Shown piece after piece: positions 34,221 through 42,919 of a DNA stretch of 64,000 nucleotides; within the stretch, counting starts at the first letter, position 1, and every line of letters begins with the position of its first letter. The notes beneath the pieces are model-generated. The model saw nothing but the letters and a program-made list of their open reading frames with translations, made no database searches and was not told the origin of the DNA. The position numbers and the translations under genes are program-made. This stretch comes from Allohahella sp002354735 (lineage in GTDB: Bacteria; Pseudomonadota; Gammaproteobacteria; Pseudomonadales; Oleiphilaceae), in the NCBI RefSeq assembly GCF_047946665.1, contig NZ_CP172312.1, forward strand, positions 4,340,001-4,404,000, written 5' to 3'.

Positions 34221-35822
34221 CTATTTATCCGCGTGCTTGGCAAACTGAAAGCTGTTTTTGCCAGTTGATTTAACGAGGTACATGGCGGCGTCCGCCGCTT
34301 TAATGAGTTGGTCGAAACCTGGAAAATGGCGGGAGCAGGCGATGCCAATACTGACGCCGACCGATACGTCGCTAGCGCCGTCCATGGGGATGGGTCTGGA
34401 TACTTCGTCCAGAATCTTCTGGGCGATCCGGCCGACGGCATCGGCGTTCTTTGAGGGCAGGTTGAGGATCACCACAAATTCATCCCCACCGAAACGTCCC
34501 ACCAGGTCGCTGTCGCTCCGTACGCAGGCCTGCAGACGTTGGGCAATCACCTTCAGAAGCTGATCGCCGGCTGCATGACCGAGTGAATCATTGACAGCCT
34601 TGAACCCATCCAGGTCCAGCACCATTGCTGCCAATTCCGACATACCGGCGGCCTGACTACTCGTTCTTTCGAAATACAGCTCGCATCCACGCCGGTTCTG
34701 CAGACCAGTGAGCGGATCTTCCTGTGCCATTCTCTGTGCTTTCGAGGCCTCAACGATGCGGGAAGTGACGTCGTACATGACGGCTTCGACAAGCTGCTCG
34801 CCTGTGTCCTTATCCCGGCTGCTGGACACGATGCAATGTACCCAGGCGGGAGACCCGTCGGATGATACAAGCTCCAGGTCGGCGCTCGCGGTGCCGCCCT
34901 GTTCCCGAACGCTGTCGACGAGTGTCCAGGCTTCGACGGGGCGCCGGAATGCGAGATCGAAGAAGGCTTTTTCCGGGAGCCTTGAACGATCATTGGCGCT
35001 GAGCGGAATGATCCGTTCCAACAGCACTGGGTTGTTGTGGAGCAGAACGCCGTTTTCGTCCATCACGACGATGCCGACGTGAGTGGATGCGAAGATATTG
35101 CGGTAATGACGATCCAGCTTCTCTACCTTGAGCCGCAGATCACGCTCCGCTTCGAGAGCCTCCCGGGTTATCCCGAGAAACGAATTGACACTGTTGGCCA
35201 CCAGCCCGATTTCGTCTTGCTGATGGGCAGCACCGACGCGGATGACCTCACTGGAGCCTGGGCGGGCTTGTGAGAGCTGCCTTGCCAGGTCTCGCAGCGG
35301 TGCACCGACAAGTCTGTTAGCCGCCAGAATGGACGCGATGGAAAACAGAACCGACAGGCTCACCAGCAGGAGAATGTCGTTCTTCACCGAATCGATGGCG
35401 CGCCGCCTGATCAGCGGCTCATTGGCCCAGACCATGAGGCTGCCGATCTTTTCATGCGGCTCGACCGGTGATCTCAGAATATGTTCGGTCAGATGAGTTT
35501 CAGGCATCGTCTGGTCCGGTGGAATGCCCTCGGATTCAGCGCTGAAACCCTCTTCACCCAATAGGCGGACGTAACGAATTTCATCATCCAGCATCAGACC
35601 GTTCAAAACGTCCTGGGCTATGGTTTCGTTCTGAACATAGGCCGCAATGGAAGCAGATTGAGAGACTGCTTCGACGAGTCGTTCCTGTTGGTCACTCGCG
35701 TTACGGGTGTGATTGTTGAAGCTGACATAGCTGATCACGGGTGCAGATAGCACGACGAACGCAAGTGCGCACAAGGCCAGGATTGTGACCAGCTTTTTCT
35801 GGACGCTTTGCGTTACTACCAT
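34221..35822 (-). CDS. CHASE-like/HAMP/PAS/GGDEF diguanylate cyclase
   Basis: The 533-residue protein has TM1 at about 13-35, then a periplasmic domain (about 36-150) with QSASIAAYVQNETIAQD resembling the YfiN CHASE8 type. TM2 is at about 152-172, then HAMP, a PAS (about 240-360; ASTHVGIVVMDENGVLLHNN) and a GGDEF domain with RFGGDEF at about 446. The residue before the core where an inhibitory RxxD usually starts is Ser, so the I-site may be absent. It makes c-di-GMP, probably in response to periplasmic signals. It leads the operon with the porin and PstS-like genes. Confidence 0.88.
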   Translation of the reverse strand: MVVTQSVQKKLVTILALCALAFVVLSAPVISYVSFNNHTRNASDQQERLVEAVSQSASIAAYVQNETIAQDVLNGLMLDDEIRYVRLLGEEGFSAESEGIPPDQTMPETHLTEHILRSPVEPHEKIGSLMVWANEPLIRRRAIDSVKNDILLLVSLSVLFSIASILAANRLVGAPLRDLARQLSQARPGSSEVIRVGAAHQQDEIGLVANSVNSFLGITREALEAERDLRLKVEKLDRHYRNIFASTHVGIVVMDENGVLLHNNPVLLERIIPLSANDRSRLPEKAFFDLAFRRPVEAWTLVDSVREQGGTASADLELVSSDGSPAWVHCIVSSSRDKDTGEQLVEAVMYDVTSRIVEASKAQRMAQEDPLTGLQNRRGCELYFERTSSQAAGMSELAAMVLDLDGFKAVNDSLGHAAGDQLLKVIAQRLQACVRSDSDLVGRFGGDEFVVILNLPSKNADAVGRIAQKILDEVSRPIPMDGASDVSVGVSIGIACSRHFPGFDQLIKAADAAMYLVKSTGKNSFQFAKHADK

Positions 35823-36182
35823 ATCGAAGGGGCGACAACTCGGCTGAAGGAAAACGACGCAGCATTGTAGTGATTTTCACCACAAAGCATGCGTCTTAAG
35901 TTGTTCCCATTGGTTAAGCTTTGTTTCTGGACTGTACTGCCAGGCAGTATCGCGCTGTATGTCGCGACTTCTACCGCGTTGCCTTCGATGTGGCTGCAAC
36001 ACCAGCGCTGTCAAAGAATTTCAGAAGTCTGCTTCACTACCCCCTTTACCACCAAGAGAGTATAGTAATTTCAAAGGTCTCGGTCCCGGAGCGAACTATA
36101 ATCCAGGCGCATGTAGAAGACGCTTGAATGCCAATCTGAAATAACCAGAGATCAGGCGGCAAGACCTGAAGGAGACATGCGA
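35823..36182. other. Intergenic region with promoter of the GGDEF-EAL gene
   Basis: Divergent promoters must lie here. The part from 36066 is the element shared with the paralogue at 13657; see the separate promoter entry. Confidence 0.5.
36066..36182 (+). promoter_or_regulatory. Promoter and leader of the intact GGDEF-EAL gene
   Basis: A perfect TATAAT lies at 36097-36102. No TTGACA-like -35 sits 17 nt upstream, so an activator may be needed. About 50 nt around it are conserved with the decayed paralogue (13657-13709). AAGGAG at 36169-36174 sets the start at ATG 36183. Confidence 0.5.
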
Positions 36183-38282
36183 ATGGAGGTGAAATCCGAA
36201 CTGTCGCAGGCACTTGTGGAGCATTGCGCTTCTCATGTGGTGGTCATAGATGAATCTGGCAACATTCTCTACGTCAATGCTGCGTGGATACGATTCTCAC
36301 AGGAGAACAAGGGGCCGCTCGAAGCCTGGGTCGGGCAGAGTTATTTCGACGTCTGCCAGCGATCGATAGAGTCAGGTGACACCTCAGCCGCGCTGGCCTT
36401 GCACGGCATCAAGGAAGTTGTTGAAGGCAAGCGCAAGGACTTCACGCTCGAGTATCCCTGCCACAGTCCTGAAGAGCGCCGGTGGTTCCTGCTCAGGGCG
36501 CTGCTACTGCCGGAGTCCGGACAGCCTCTGGTGGCCATCTATCACGATCGCTTCATGAGTGAGAGTGAGCTGCGTCAAGCCAAGGAGCGGCTCGCTCTGG
36601 CCGCAGACGCCGGACAGATCGGTATCTGGGAGTACGATCTCGAAACGCATAAGCTCAACTGGGACCACTGGATGTACAGGATTTATGGCCTGTCTCCAGG
36701 GCAATTCAATGGCGAAAGGCAGCTCTGGCTCAACTGTGTGCACGAGGATGACCGACGCCGGCTCGAATCTGACCTGAAGCAGGCACTGTCCACCCATCAG
36801 CCGCTGAATAGCGAATTTCGTATCGTTCGGCCGAGTGGTGAGATTCGTCACCTGGTTAGTCGAGCCCAGGTCTCCTGGGATCAGGCAGGCTTCCCCAGGC
36901 ATCTGACGGGTATTAGCCTGGACGTTACGGATCTTCGGCAGGCTGAAGAGCAGATGGTGGCGATGGCTTTTCAGGATCCGCTAACCGGTCTCCCGAACCG
37001 TATTCTATTTATGGATCGTCTGAGGCAGGCCATCAAGATCAGTCAGCGCGGCCGCAGTTTTGGCGCCCTGTTTTATATCGATCTGGACAACTTCAAGCGC
37101 ATCAACGATACCTGCGGGCACAATGGCGGCGATGAGCTGCTCAGGGTGATTGCTGCGCGCCTCAAACATGATATGCGCGATGAAGACACCCTGTGTCGTA
37201 TCGGCGGCGATGAGTTCGTTCTACTGACTCCGGAGCTTTCTCCGGATGATACCCTTGCTGCCAGGCAGGCGAGTCTTCTGGCAGGAAAGATCAATGCTGC
37301 GGTGCAGCATCCAATCACCTTGGCAAGGGCCAGGGTCATGATATCCGGAAGTGTGGGTATCGCCCTGGTCGATGGCGCGACTGACAGTGCCGAGACGCTG
37401 CTCATGCAGGCCGATCTAGCGATGTACAAGGCCAAGGGCAAGGGACGGAATACCAATCATTTCTATGATGCGCAGCTGCAGAATGAGTCAAGACGGCGGC
37501 GCGCGCTGGAGAAAGGCTTGAGAGCCGCGCTCGATCGCGGTGACCAGCTGCAAATCCATTACCAGCCCCAGGTGCTTGAGAATTTGACCATTGTGGGTGC
37601 CGAAGCCCTGTTACGGTGGCAGCATCCCGGCTTGGGTCCCGTGCCCCCGGAGGAGTTCATCCCGATTGCGGAGGACTGCGGCTTGATTGAAGAGCTCGGC
37701 GACTGGGTCTTCAACCAGACCTGCTCCCAGCTGGCCGCATGGGCCAGACAGCTTTTGCCGATCAAGATTGCCGTCAACCTGAGCGCGCGGCAGTTTCACC
37801 AGACCGGCTGCCTGGCAAAAATGCGTAAGAGTATGAAGGCCTGGCATGTCGAGGCTTCCAGCCTGAAGCTCGAGCTGACCGAGTCCATCCTGCTGGAAAA
37901 CACAGAAGATGCGATTGAGAATATGAAGCAGATGCAGCTCAGTGGTCTGCAACTGGTACTGGACGATTTCGGGACCGGCTACTCCTCATTGAGTTATCTC
38001 AAACGGCTTCCCCTGTCGACCTTCAAGATCGACCGGTCATTCGTCCGCGACATTTTGACGAATGCCGATGACGCTGCGATTGCCCAGACCATCATGACCC
38101 TGGCTGATGCCATGGGTCTTGACGTGATTGCAGAGGGTGTGGAGACTAAGGCGCAGATGACGTTGCTCAGTGAAATGGGGTGTCACTGTTTTCAGGGCTT
38201 TCTGTTTCAACCTGCGCTGCCCGCGGAGGATTTCGAGCGGGTCTTGCGGGATCCAGAGGTTTTGCTGACGGAGATGATTTGA
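36183..38282 (+). CDS. PAS-PAS-GGDEF-EAL bifunctional c-di-GMP protein
   Basis: The 699-residue cytoplasmic protein has PAS domains at about 5-115 and 130-255. Its GGDEF domain carries the active motif RIGGDEF at about residue 341. The EAL domain has EALLRW at about 473, DDFGTGYSS at about 594, KIDRSFV and EGVETKAQ. All motifs look intact, so both synthesis and hydrolysis of c-di-GMP are possible. The ATG at 36183 has AAGGAG 8 nt upstream. It is a close duplicate of the decayed 13774 gene and probably the functional survivor. Confidence 0.92.
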   Translation: MEVKSELSQALVEHCASHVVVIDESGNILYVNAAWIRFSQENKGPLEAWVGQSYFDVCQRSIESGDTSAALALHGIKEVVEGKRKDFTLEYPCHSPEERRWFLLRALLLPESGQPLVAIYHDRFMSESELRQAKERLALAADAGQIGIWEYDLETHKLNWDHWMYRIYGLSPGQFNGERQLWLNCVHEDDRRRLESDLKQALSTHQPLNSEFRIVRPSGEIRHLVSRAQVSWDQAGFPRHLTGISLDVTDLRQAEEQMVAMAFQDPLTGLPNRILFMDRLRQAIKISQRGRSFGALFYIDLDNFKRINDTCGHNGGDELLRVIAARLKHDMRDEDTLCRIGGDEFVLLTPELSPDDTLAARQASLLAGKINAAVQHPITLARARVMISGSVGIALVDGATDSAETLLMQADLAMYKAKGKGRNTNHFYDAQLQNESRRRRALEKGLRAALDRGDQLQIHYQPQVLENLTIVGAEALLRWQHPGLGPVPPEEFIPIAEDCGLIEELGDWVFNQTCSQLAAWARQLLPIKIAVNLSARQFHQTGCLAKMRKSMKAWHVEASSLKLELTESILLENTEDAIENMKQMQLSGLQLVLDDFGTGYSSLSYLKRLPLSTFKIDRSFVRDILTNADDAAIAQTIMTLADAMGLDVIAEGVETKAQMTLLSEMGCHCFQGFLFQPALPAEDFERVLRDPEVLLTEMI

Positions 38283-38294
38283 GCGGTGCCTACC

Positions 38295-39158
38295 TCATTT
38301 CCACCAGGGATAAAAGCTCGGCATATCCGTGGAGGACTTCGATGTGAATGCAGGATCCCGCTTTTCGAGAAACGATTTCACGCCTTCCTTACCATCCACC
38401 TGGCTGGTGTAGAAAATGGCCAGTGAGTCGACATTATGGGCATCTCTCGGGCTTGGCGCAGCCGAGAGTCTCAGCATCATTTGCCTCGCTAGCGTTATGG
38501 CGACCTGTGACTTCCCGGTGATTTTTCGCGCCAGTTCGTAGGCTGCTTCTAGAAGATCCTCTGGGGCATGCACCGAGCGCACGAAACCGGCTTCCTTCGC
38601 TGTATCGGCGTCGATGATGTCGCCTGTATACACCCATTCCAGGGCTTGGCTGAGACCGACTATTCGAGGCAGAAACCAGCTTGAACATGCCTCAGGCGTG
38701 ATTCCGATTTTCTCGAACACAAAGCCTATCCTGGCTTTCTGCGAGGCCAGCCGGATATCCATGGCGGCCAGCATGGTGGCGCCCACGCCGACAGCGGCGC
38801 CATTGATCGCCGCAATGACTGGTTTCTTGCACTCGTAGATGCTCAGGTTGACCATGCCGCCCGTGTCGCTGACACCTGGAATGTTGAAGGTATTCTGCAT
38901 GTCTTCCAAGGTGGGCTGCTGGCTTTCATCAAGACCGAACACATTACCTTCGCGGGTCAGATCCATGCCAGCGCAGAATGCGCGCCCCTTGCCGGTAACA
39001 ACGATAACGCTCACGTCATCGTCATCACTGGCCCGATTGAAGGCATGAACCAGTTCACCGGCCATTTCTACCGTGAACGCGTTCATCTGCTCCGGGCGGT
39101 TCAGGCTCAGGGTCAGGATTTTTTCCTCTACCTTGTATTCCAGCGTCTTGTATTGCAT
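38295..39158 (-). CDS. Enoyl-CoA hydratase/isomerase family protein
   Basis: The 287-residue crotonase-fold protein has SLNRPEQMNAFTVEM, GKGRAFCAGMDL (oxyanion-hole region), AAINGAAVGVGATMLAAMDIRLAS and GITPEACSSW. The residues at the second acid position lie in the GITPEA stretch. It acts on acyl-CoA substrates, probably in a catabolic pathway. The gene is last in a unit whose order of transcription is acyl-CoA dehydrogenase, nitronate monooxygenase, this gene; the gap to the previous gene is 11 nt. Confidence 0.9.
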   Translation of the reverse strand: MQYKTLEYKVEEKILTLSLNRPEQMNAFTVEMAGELVHAFNRASDDDDVSVIVVTGKGRAFCAGMDLTREGNVFGLDESQQPTLEDMQNTFNIPGVSDTGGMVNLSIYECKKPVIAAINGAAVGVGATMLAAMDIRLASQKARIGFVFEKIGITPEACSSWFLPRIVGLSQALEWVYTGDIIDADTAKEAGFVRSVHAPEDLLEAAYELARKITGKSQVAITLARQMMLRLSAAPSPRDAHNVDSLAIFYTSQVDGKEGVKSFLEKRDPAFTSKSSTDMPSFYPWWK

Positions 39159-39169
39159 GGCGTAGCCTC

Positions 39170-40186
39170 TTATTTGCTATGGCGTTCGGTCAGTGTAAAC
39201 TGCTCGGCACTGCGTTCGTGCTGTTGGTTGACTGCCTGATGATATTCAGCAACCAGGTTGTCGACGAGTTCGCCAGCGCCTTGTACCTGTTCGATGGAGC
39301 CCACACCCTGGCCGGCGGACCAGATATCGCGCCAGGCTTTTTTCTCAGTGCCTCTCTCGCTGGTATCCATGTCCAGCTCGCTGCCGAAATCCAACTCCGC
39401 TTTGGGGCTGAGGTCGGCCGGATCGATACCCGCGTCTTCAATGCTCTGACGCATGAAGTTGGCGTTCACCCCGGATATCTTCGGCGTATAGACAATGTCT
39501 GCGGACTGACTGTCGATCAGCATCTGCTTGTAGTCGTCGGTGACATTGGCTTCTGTGGTGGCCAGGAATCGAGTCCCCATGTATGCGAGGTCTGCGCCCA
39601 TCATTTCGGCGGCTGCGATGTCTCGCCCATTGGATAAACTGCCTGCCAACAACAGGGTCTTGGTAAAGAACTGTCTGATCTCGGCGATCAATGCAAACGG
39701 GCTGGTGGTGCCAGCATGTCCACCAGCGCCGTTGCAGACAGCAATCAGGCCGTCTACGCCGGCGTCCGCTGCTTTTCTGGCATGGCGCGTGTTGACGACA
39801 TCATGAAAGACGATGCCGCCATACCCATGCACCGCTTCGACTAGGTCAGCCACGGCGCCCAGGGACGTAATGACGAGGGGGACCTTGTGCTTCACACAGA
39901 TCGCCAGGTCCGCCTGCCAGCGGGGGTTACTCTTGTGGACAATCAGGTTGACGCCGAACGGTGCTGACTTTCTCCCGGTCTCGGCTTCCCAGTCTGACAA
40001 GCGCTTCTTGATGTCCAGGAGCCAGGTTTCGAAGCCTTCGCTCGTGCGCTGATTCAGCGCTGGAAAGGTACCCACTGCGCCGGCTTTACAGGCTTCGATC
40101 ACGAGCTCGGGGTTACTGGCTATGAACATCGGCGAGACGACCAGAGGCAGTCGTAATCGATCTTTGAACTGTACGGGTAGAGTCAT
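39170..40186 (-). CDS. Nitronate monooxygenase (2-nitropropane dioxygenase-like)
   Basis: The 338-residue FMN TIM-barrel protein has LPLVVSPMFIASNPELVIEACKAG, the phosphate-binding-like CNGAGGHAGTTSPFALI, then LLAGSLSNGRDIAAAEMMGADLAYMGTRFLAT. These oxidise nitronates, or act as acyl-related flavoenzymes in lipid operons. It lies between acyl-CoA dehydrogenase and enoyl-CoA hydratase genes, which suggests a CoA-linked catabolic role rather than nitroalkane detoxification. Confidence 0.88.
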   Translation of the reverse strand: MTLPVQFKDRLRLPLVVSPMFIASNPELVIEACKAGAVGTFPALNQRTSEGFETWLLDIKKRLSDWEAETGRKSAPFGVNLIVHKSNPRWQADLAICVKHKVPLVITSLGAVADLVEAVHGYGGIVFHDVVNTRHARKAADAGVDGLIAVCNGAGGHAGTTSPFALIAEIRQFFTKTLLLAGSLSNGRDIAAAEMMGADLAYMGTRFLATTEANVTDDYKQMLIDSQSADIVYTPKISGVNANFMRQSIEDAGIDPADLSPKAELDFGSELDMDTSERGTEKKAWRDIWSAGQGVGSIEQVQGAGELVDNLVAEYHQAVNQQHERSAEQFTLTERHSK

Positions 40187-40226
40187 AACGATCTCACGAG
40201 TAAAGGCAGGCGGATGACAGAAGCGC

Positions 40227-41381
40227 TCAGCGGCCGAGAATGCCGCGAGCGATCACTTCTTTCATGATCTCTGATGAGCCTGCGTAAATGGTCTGGACTC
40301 GGGCATCACGGTAAAAGCGCGAGATGGGGTATTCGTCGGTATAGCCATAGCCACCGAATAACTGCAGGCACTCATTGACCATGGTCAACTGCATTTCCGT
40401 GGCCGCCAGTTTGAGCATGGCCGCATCCTGCACCGTCATGACACCTGCCTGGTATTTCAGCATGTGTTTCTCCAGCAGCGCCCGACACATCTCCAGCTCG
40501 GTCTGGCACTCGGCGAGCTTGAAGCGGGTGTTCTGAAACTGTGCCACCGTTCCACCGAAGGCCTTACGTTCCTTCACGTACGCGCAGGTAATATCCAGAG
40601 CCCCTTGCGCATGACCTATCGCCTGTACCGCACAGCCCAGCCGCTCTCTGGGCAGTTCCTGCATCAGATAGCCGAAGCCTTTGCCTTCCTCGCCCAGCAA
40701 GGCGTCGGCCGGAATAGCCATATTCTCGAAGAACAGCTCAGCGGTGTCGCTGGAGTGCTGGCCAATCTTGTGAATCGGCTTGCCCGTGGAAAAGCCCTCG
40801 ATGCTGGTATCGACCAGAAACAGCGAGATCCCTTTCGCACCGGCTTTGGTATCGGTCTTGGCGCAGACGATAATCATGTCGGCTATATTGCCGTTCGTGA
40901 TGAAGGTCTTCGAACCGTTGAGGATGTAGTGATCGCCCTCCTTCACAGCACTGGTGCGCATGCCCGCCAGGTCGCTACCCGCGCCGGGTTCAGTCATGGC
41001 AAGAGCAGTGACGACTTCGCCGGTCACCATAGGTGGCAGCCATCGCTCACGTTGGGCGTCGGTACCAATATGGAGTATGTACGGAGCCACAATATTGGCA
41101 TGGATGTTATAGCCAGTGGCCAGGCCATGCAGATTCAGGCGACACATTTCTTCCTGAATCATCTGGCAGACATCGAAACTCGCTTCTGCTGCGCCGTACT
41201 GTTCCGGAAAATCGACCAGTAACAGGCCGGCCTTGCCCATGGTGTTCCACATCTGCCTGGGCATCTCGTGATTCTTTTCCCAACGCTCGTAGTTGGGCAA
41301 TACTTCCTGCTCCAGAAAGCGCAGCACCATGTCTCTGAACATCTGGATTTCTTCGGAGTCGACACTTCTGGAATCGGCCAT
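40227..41381 (-). CDS. Acyl-CoA dehydrogenase
   Basis: The 384-residue flavoprotein has AMTEPGAGSDLAGMRT (FAD/substrate signature), GSKTFITNGNIADM, and C-terminal QLFGGYGYTDEYPISRFYRDARVQTIYAGSSEIMK. The glutamate in the TIYAGSSEI region is near the usual catalytic position. It is the first gene of a three-gene unit with nitronate monooxygenase (40-nt gap) and enoyl-CoA hydratase, and it fits beta-oxidation of an unusual acyl substrate. Confidence 0.92.
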   Translation of the reverse strand: MADSRSVDSEEIQMFRDMVLRFLEQEVLPNYERWEKNHEMPRQMWNTMGKAGLLLVDFPEQYGAAEASFDVCQMIQEEMCRLNLHGLATGYNIHANIVAPYILHIGTDAQRERWLPPMVTGEVVTALAMTEPGAGSDLAGMRTSAVKEGDHYILNGSKTFITNGNIADMIIVCAKTDTKAGAKGISLFLVDTSIEGFSTGKPIHKIGQHSSDTAELFFENMAIPADALLGEEGKGFGYLMQELPRERLGCAVQAIGHAQGALDITCAYVKERKAFGGTVAQFQNTRFKLAECQTELEMCRALLEKHMLKYQAGVMTVQDAAMLKLAATEMQLTMVNECLQLFGGYGYTDEYPISRFYRDARVQTIYAGSSEIMKEVIARGILGR

Positions 41382-41518
41382 ACGTTTCTCGCTGTCAGTC
41401 GTGATATCGAGTCAAAGTATTGCGTTACGGCACGGCTGAAACAATGATGGATACAGTCAATAATTAGCATATTCGGACATAGTATACGGTGCCATCCGGT
41501 TGGCACAGCTTCCGGACC

Positions 41519-42688
41519 TCATGACTGATGGCACACTCGATTCCGGCCAGTTCTCTTGGCCTCATACAGCCGATCGTCAGCTGTCTTGATGATCTCGTTG
41601 AGACTTACGCCGGGCTTCAATTCGGCGAGGCCTGCACTGAAAGTGATATGGATTCGAGCCGAGTCAGCATCGATCTCCAGTTCCTCGACAGCATGGCGTA
41701 ATCGATCCGCAATGACTGCCGCCGCTGGAAGCGCCGTACGTGGCCAAGCGATCAAAAACTCCTCGCCGCCCCACCGGGCCAGCAGGTCATCGTCCCGCTT
41801 CAAACTTGCCAGCGTCTTCGCCACCGTCTTCAGTACGACGTCACCAGTGTCGTGACCGTAGTTGTCGTTGATCGCCTTGAAGTTGTCGATGTCCAGAAGC
41901 ATGACGGTCGCTGCAGACGACTGGGTCTCCAGGGCAAGCTGCAGAGCACCAAGGATCTCACGACCGTGTCGCCGATTGTGCAGACCTGTCAGCTCGTCTG
42001 TGCGGGCTCGGCGTTCCAATTGCGACATCACCTGGCTAAGTTCGGCCTGGGTCTTTTGCAGGCTGAGCTTGGTCTGCCTGGCTTTGTCCCGGCTTAAACG
42101 CATCGTGCTGCCCATCATGGTGAGATACAGGCTCACCAGGATAAACGCGCCAAGAAACAGGGTTTCGCTCACGACATCGACGGGCTGGCCGAACCGGTCG
42201 TAAGCCACTGCGATGGCGAAGAGATAGCTGAGTGATGCGCTCACACAGAGTACGAGTCCTTCTTTCCAGTTCCCGATGAGCGCGACGAAGGCACAGGTCA
42301 TCAGAGCACATACAAGCGCCACCGCCCGATGTTCGGCCAGTAATAGTGTATAGAGCGTAAACATGACCAGCCATGCGGCCAGCTGAAAGATTGTTTGCCG
42401 GTATATGAAGCGCTGACTGATTCGCCTGACTCGAAGAATCAGGGTGTAGGCCAGAAGGTTGATAATCACGATAAACAGGTACAAATAGGCCAGTGGCGCA
42501 ACCCCGAAAGGCTTGAAGCCCATCAGCATGGCAATGGCTGCCAACGAGTACGGGACGTGGTAACCAATGAAGGCCATGAGTACCGAAGCTAGTGCTGGGT
42601 GTCTACGAACGTCACGAGCGTCCGGGTGCTGCGGATCGACGGCGGCGAATCGCTCTGTCCAGCGAATGAAATCGCTCATGCTACTCAT
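41519..42688 (-). CDS. Membrane GGDEF diguanylate cyclase
   Basis: The 389-residue protein starts at ATG 42688 (MSSMSDFIRW); 42679 is an alternative. About six hydrophobic segments fill residues 40-205. A short coiled coil follows (LSLQKTQAELSQVMSQLERR), then a GGDEF domain with RWGGEEF. It lacks EAL. It is divergent from the AraC-type gene and downstream in orientation from the acyl-CoA operon, so a link between signal and lipid metabolism is possible but unproven. Confidence 0.87.
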   Translation of the reverse strand: MSSMSDFIRWTERFAAVDPQHPDARDVRRHPALASVLMAFIGYHVPYSLAAIAMLMGFKPFGVAPLAYLYLFIVIINLLAYTLILRVRRISQRFIYRQTIFQLAAWLVMFTLYTLLLAEHRAVALVCALMTCAFVALIGNWKEGLVLCVSASLSYLFAIAVAYDRFGQPVDVVSETLFLGAFILVSLYLTMMGSTMRLSRDKARQTKLSLQKTQAELSQVMSQLERRARTDELTGLHNRRHGREILGALQLALETQSSAATVMLLDIDNFKAINDNYGHDTGDVVLKTVAKTLASLKRDDDLLARWGGEEFLIAWPRTALPAAAVIADRLRHAVEELEIDADSARIHITFSAGLAELKPGVSLNEIIKTADDRLYEAKRTGRNRVCHQS

Positions 42689-42919
42689 GAGCGGCCCCAA
42701 GATTGGTGAATTGCACTGTGAACCATTACTGTTGATTCTTCTGTTGCCTGGATATTTCAGAATAGCGGATTTACACAGCATCGATGGGAGTCTGGCCAGG
42801 TTTCGCTCCGAGCAGATCTGCTGCAATCCATTCATCAACTGCCACCTGGTCTTATTTGCCGTACCATTGCGGCTTGGTCGCTTCTATTAGCGAATGCGGA
42901 CAGAGACGGGAAGTGCAAG

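Noticed and set aside
40464..41222. Plus-strand open frame of 252 residues
   Set aside because: It is the reverse of the acyl-CoA dehydrogenase gene.
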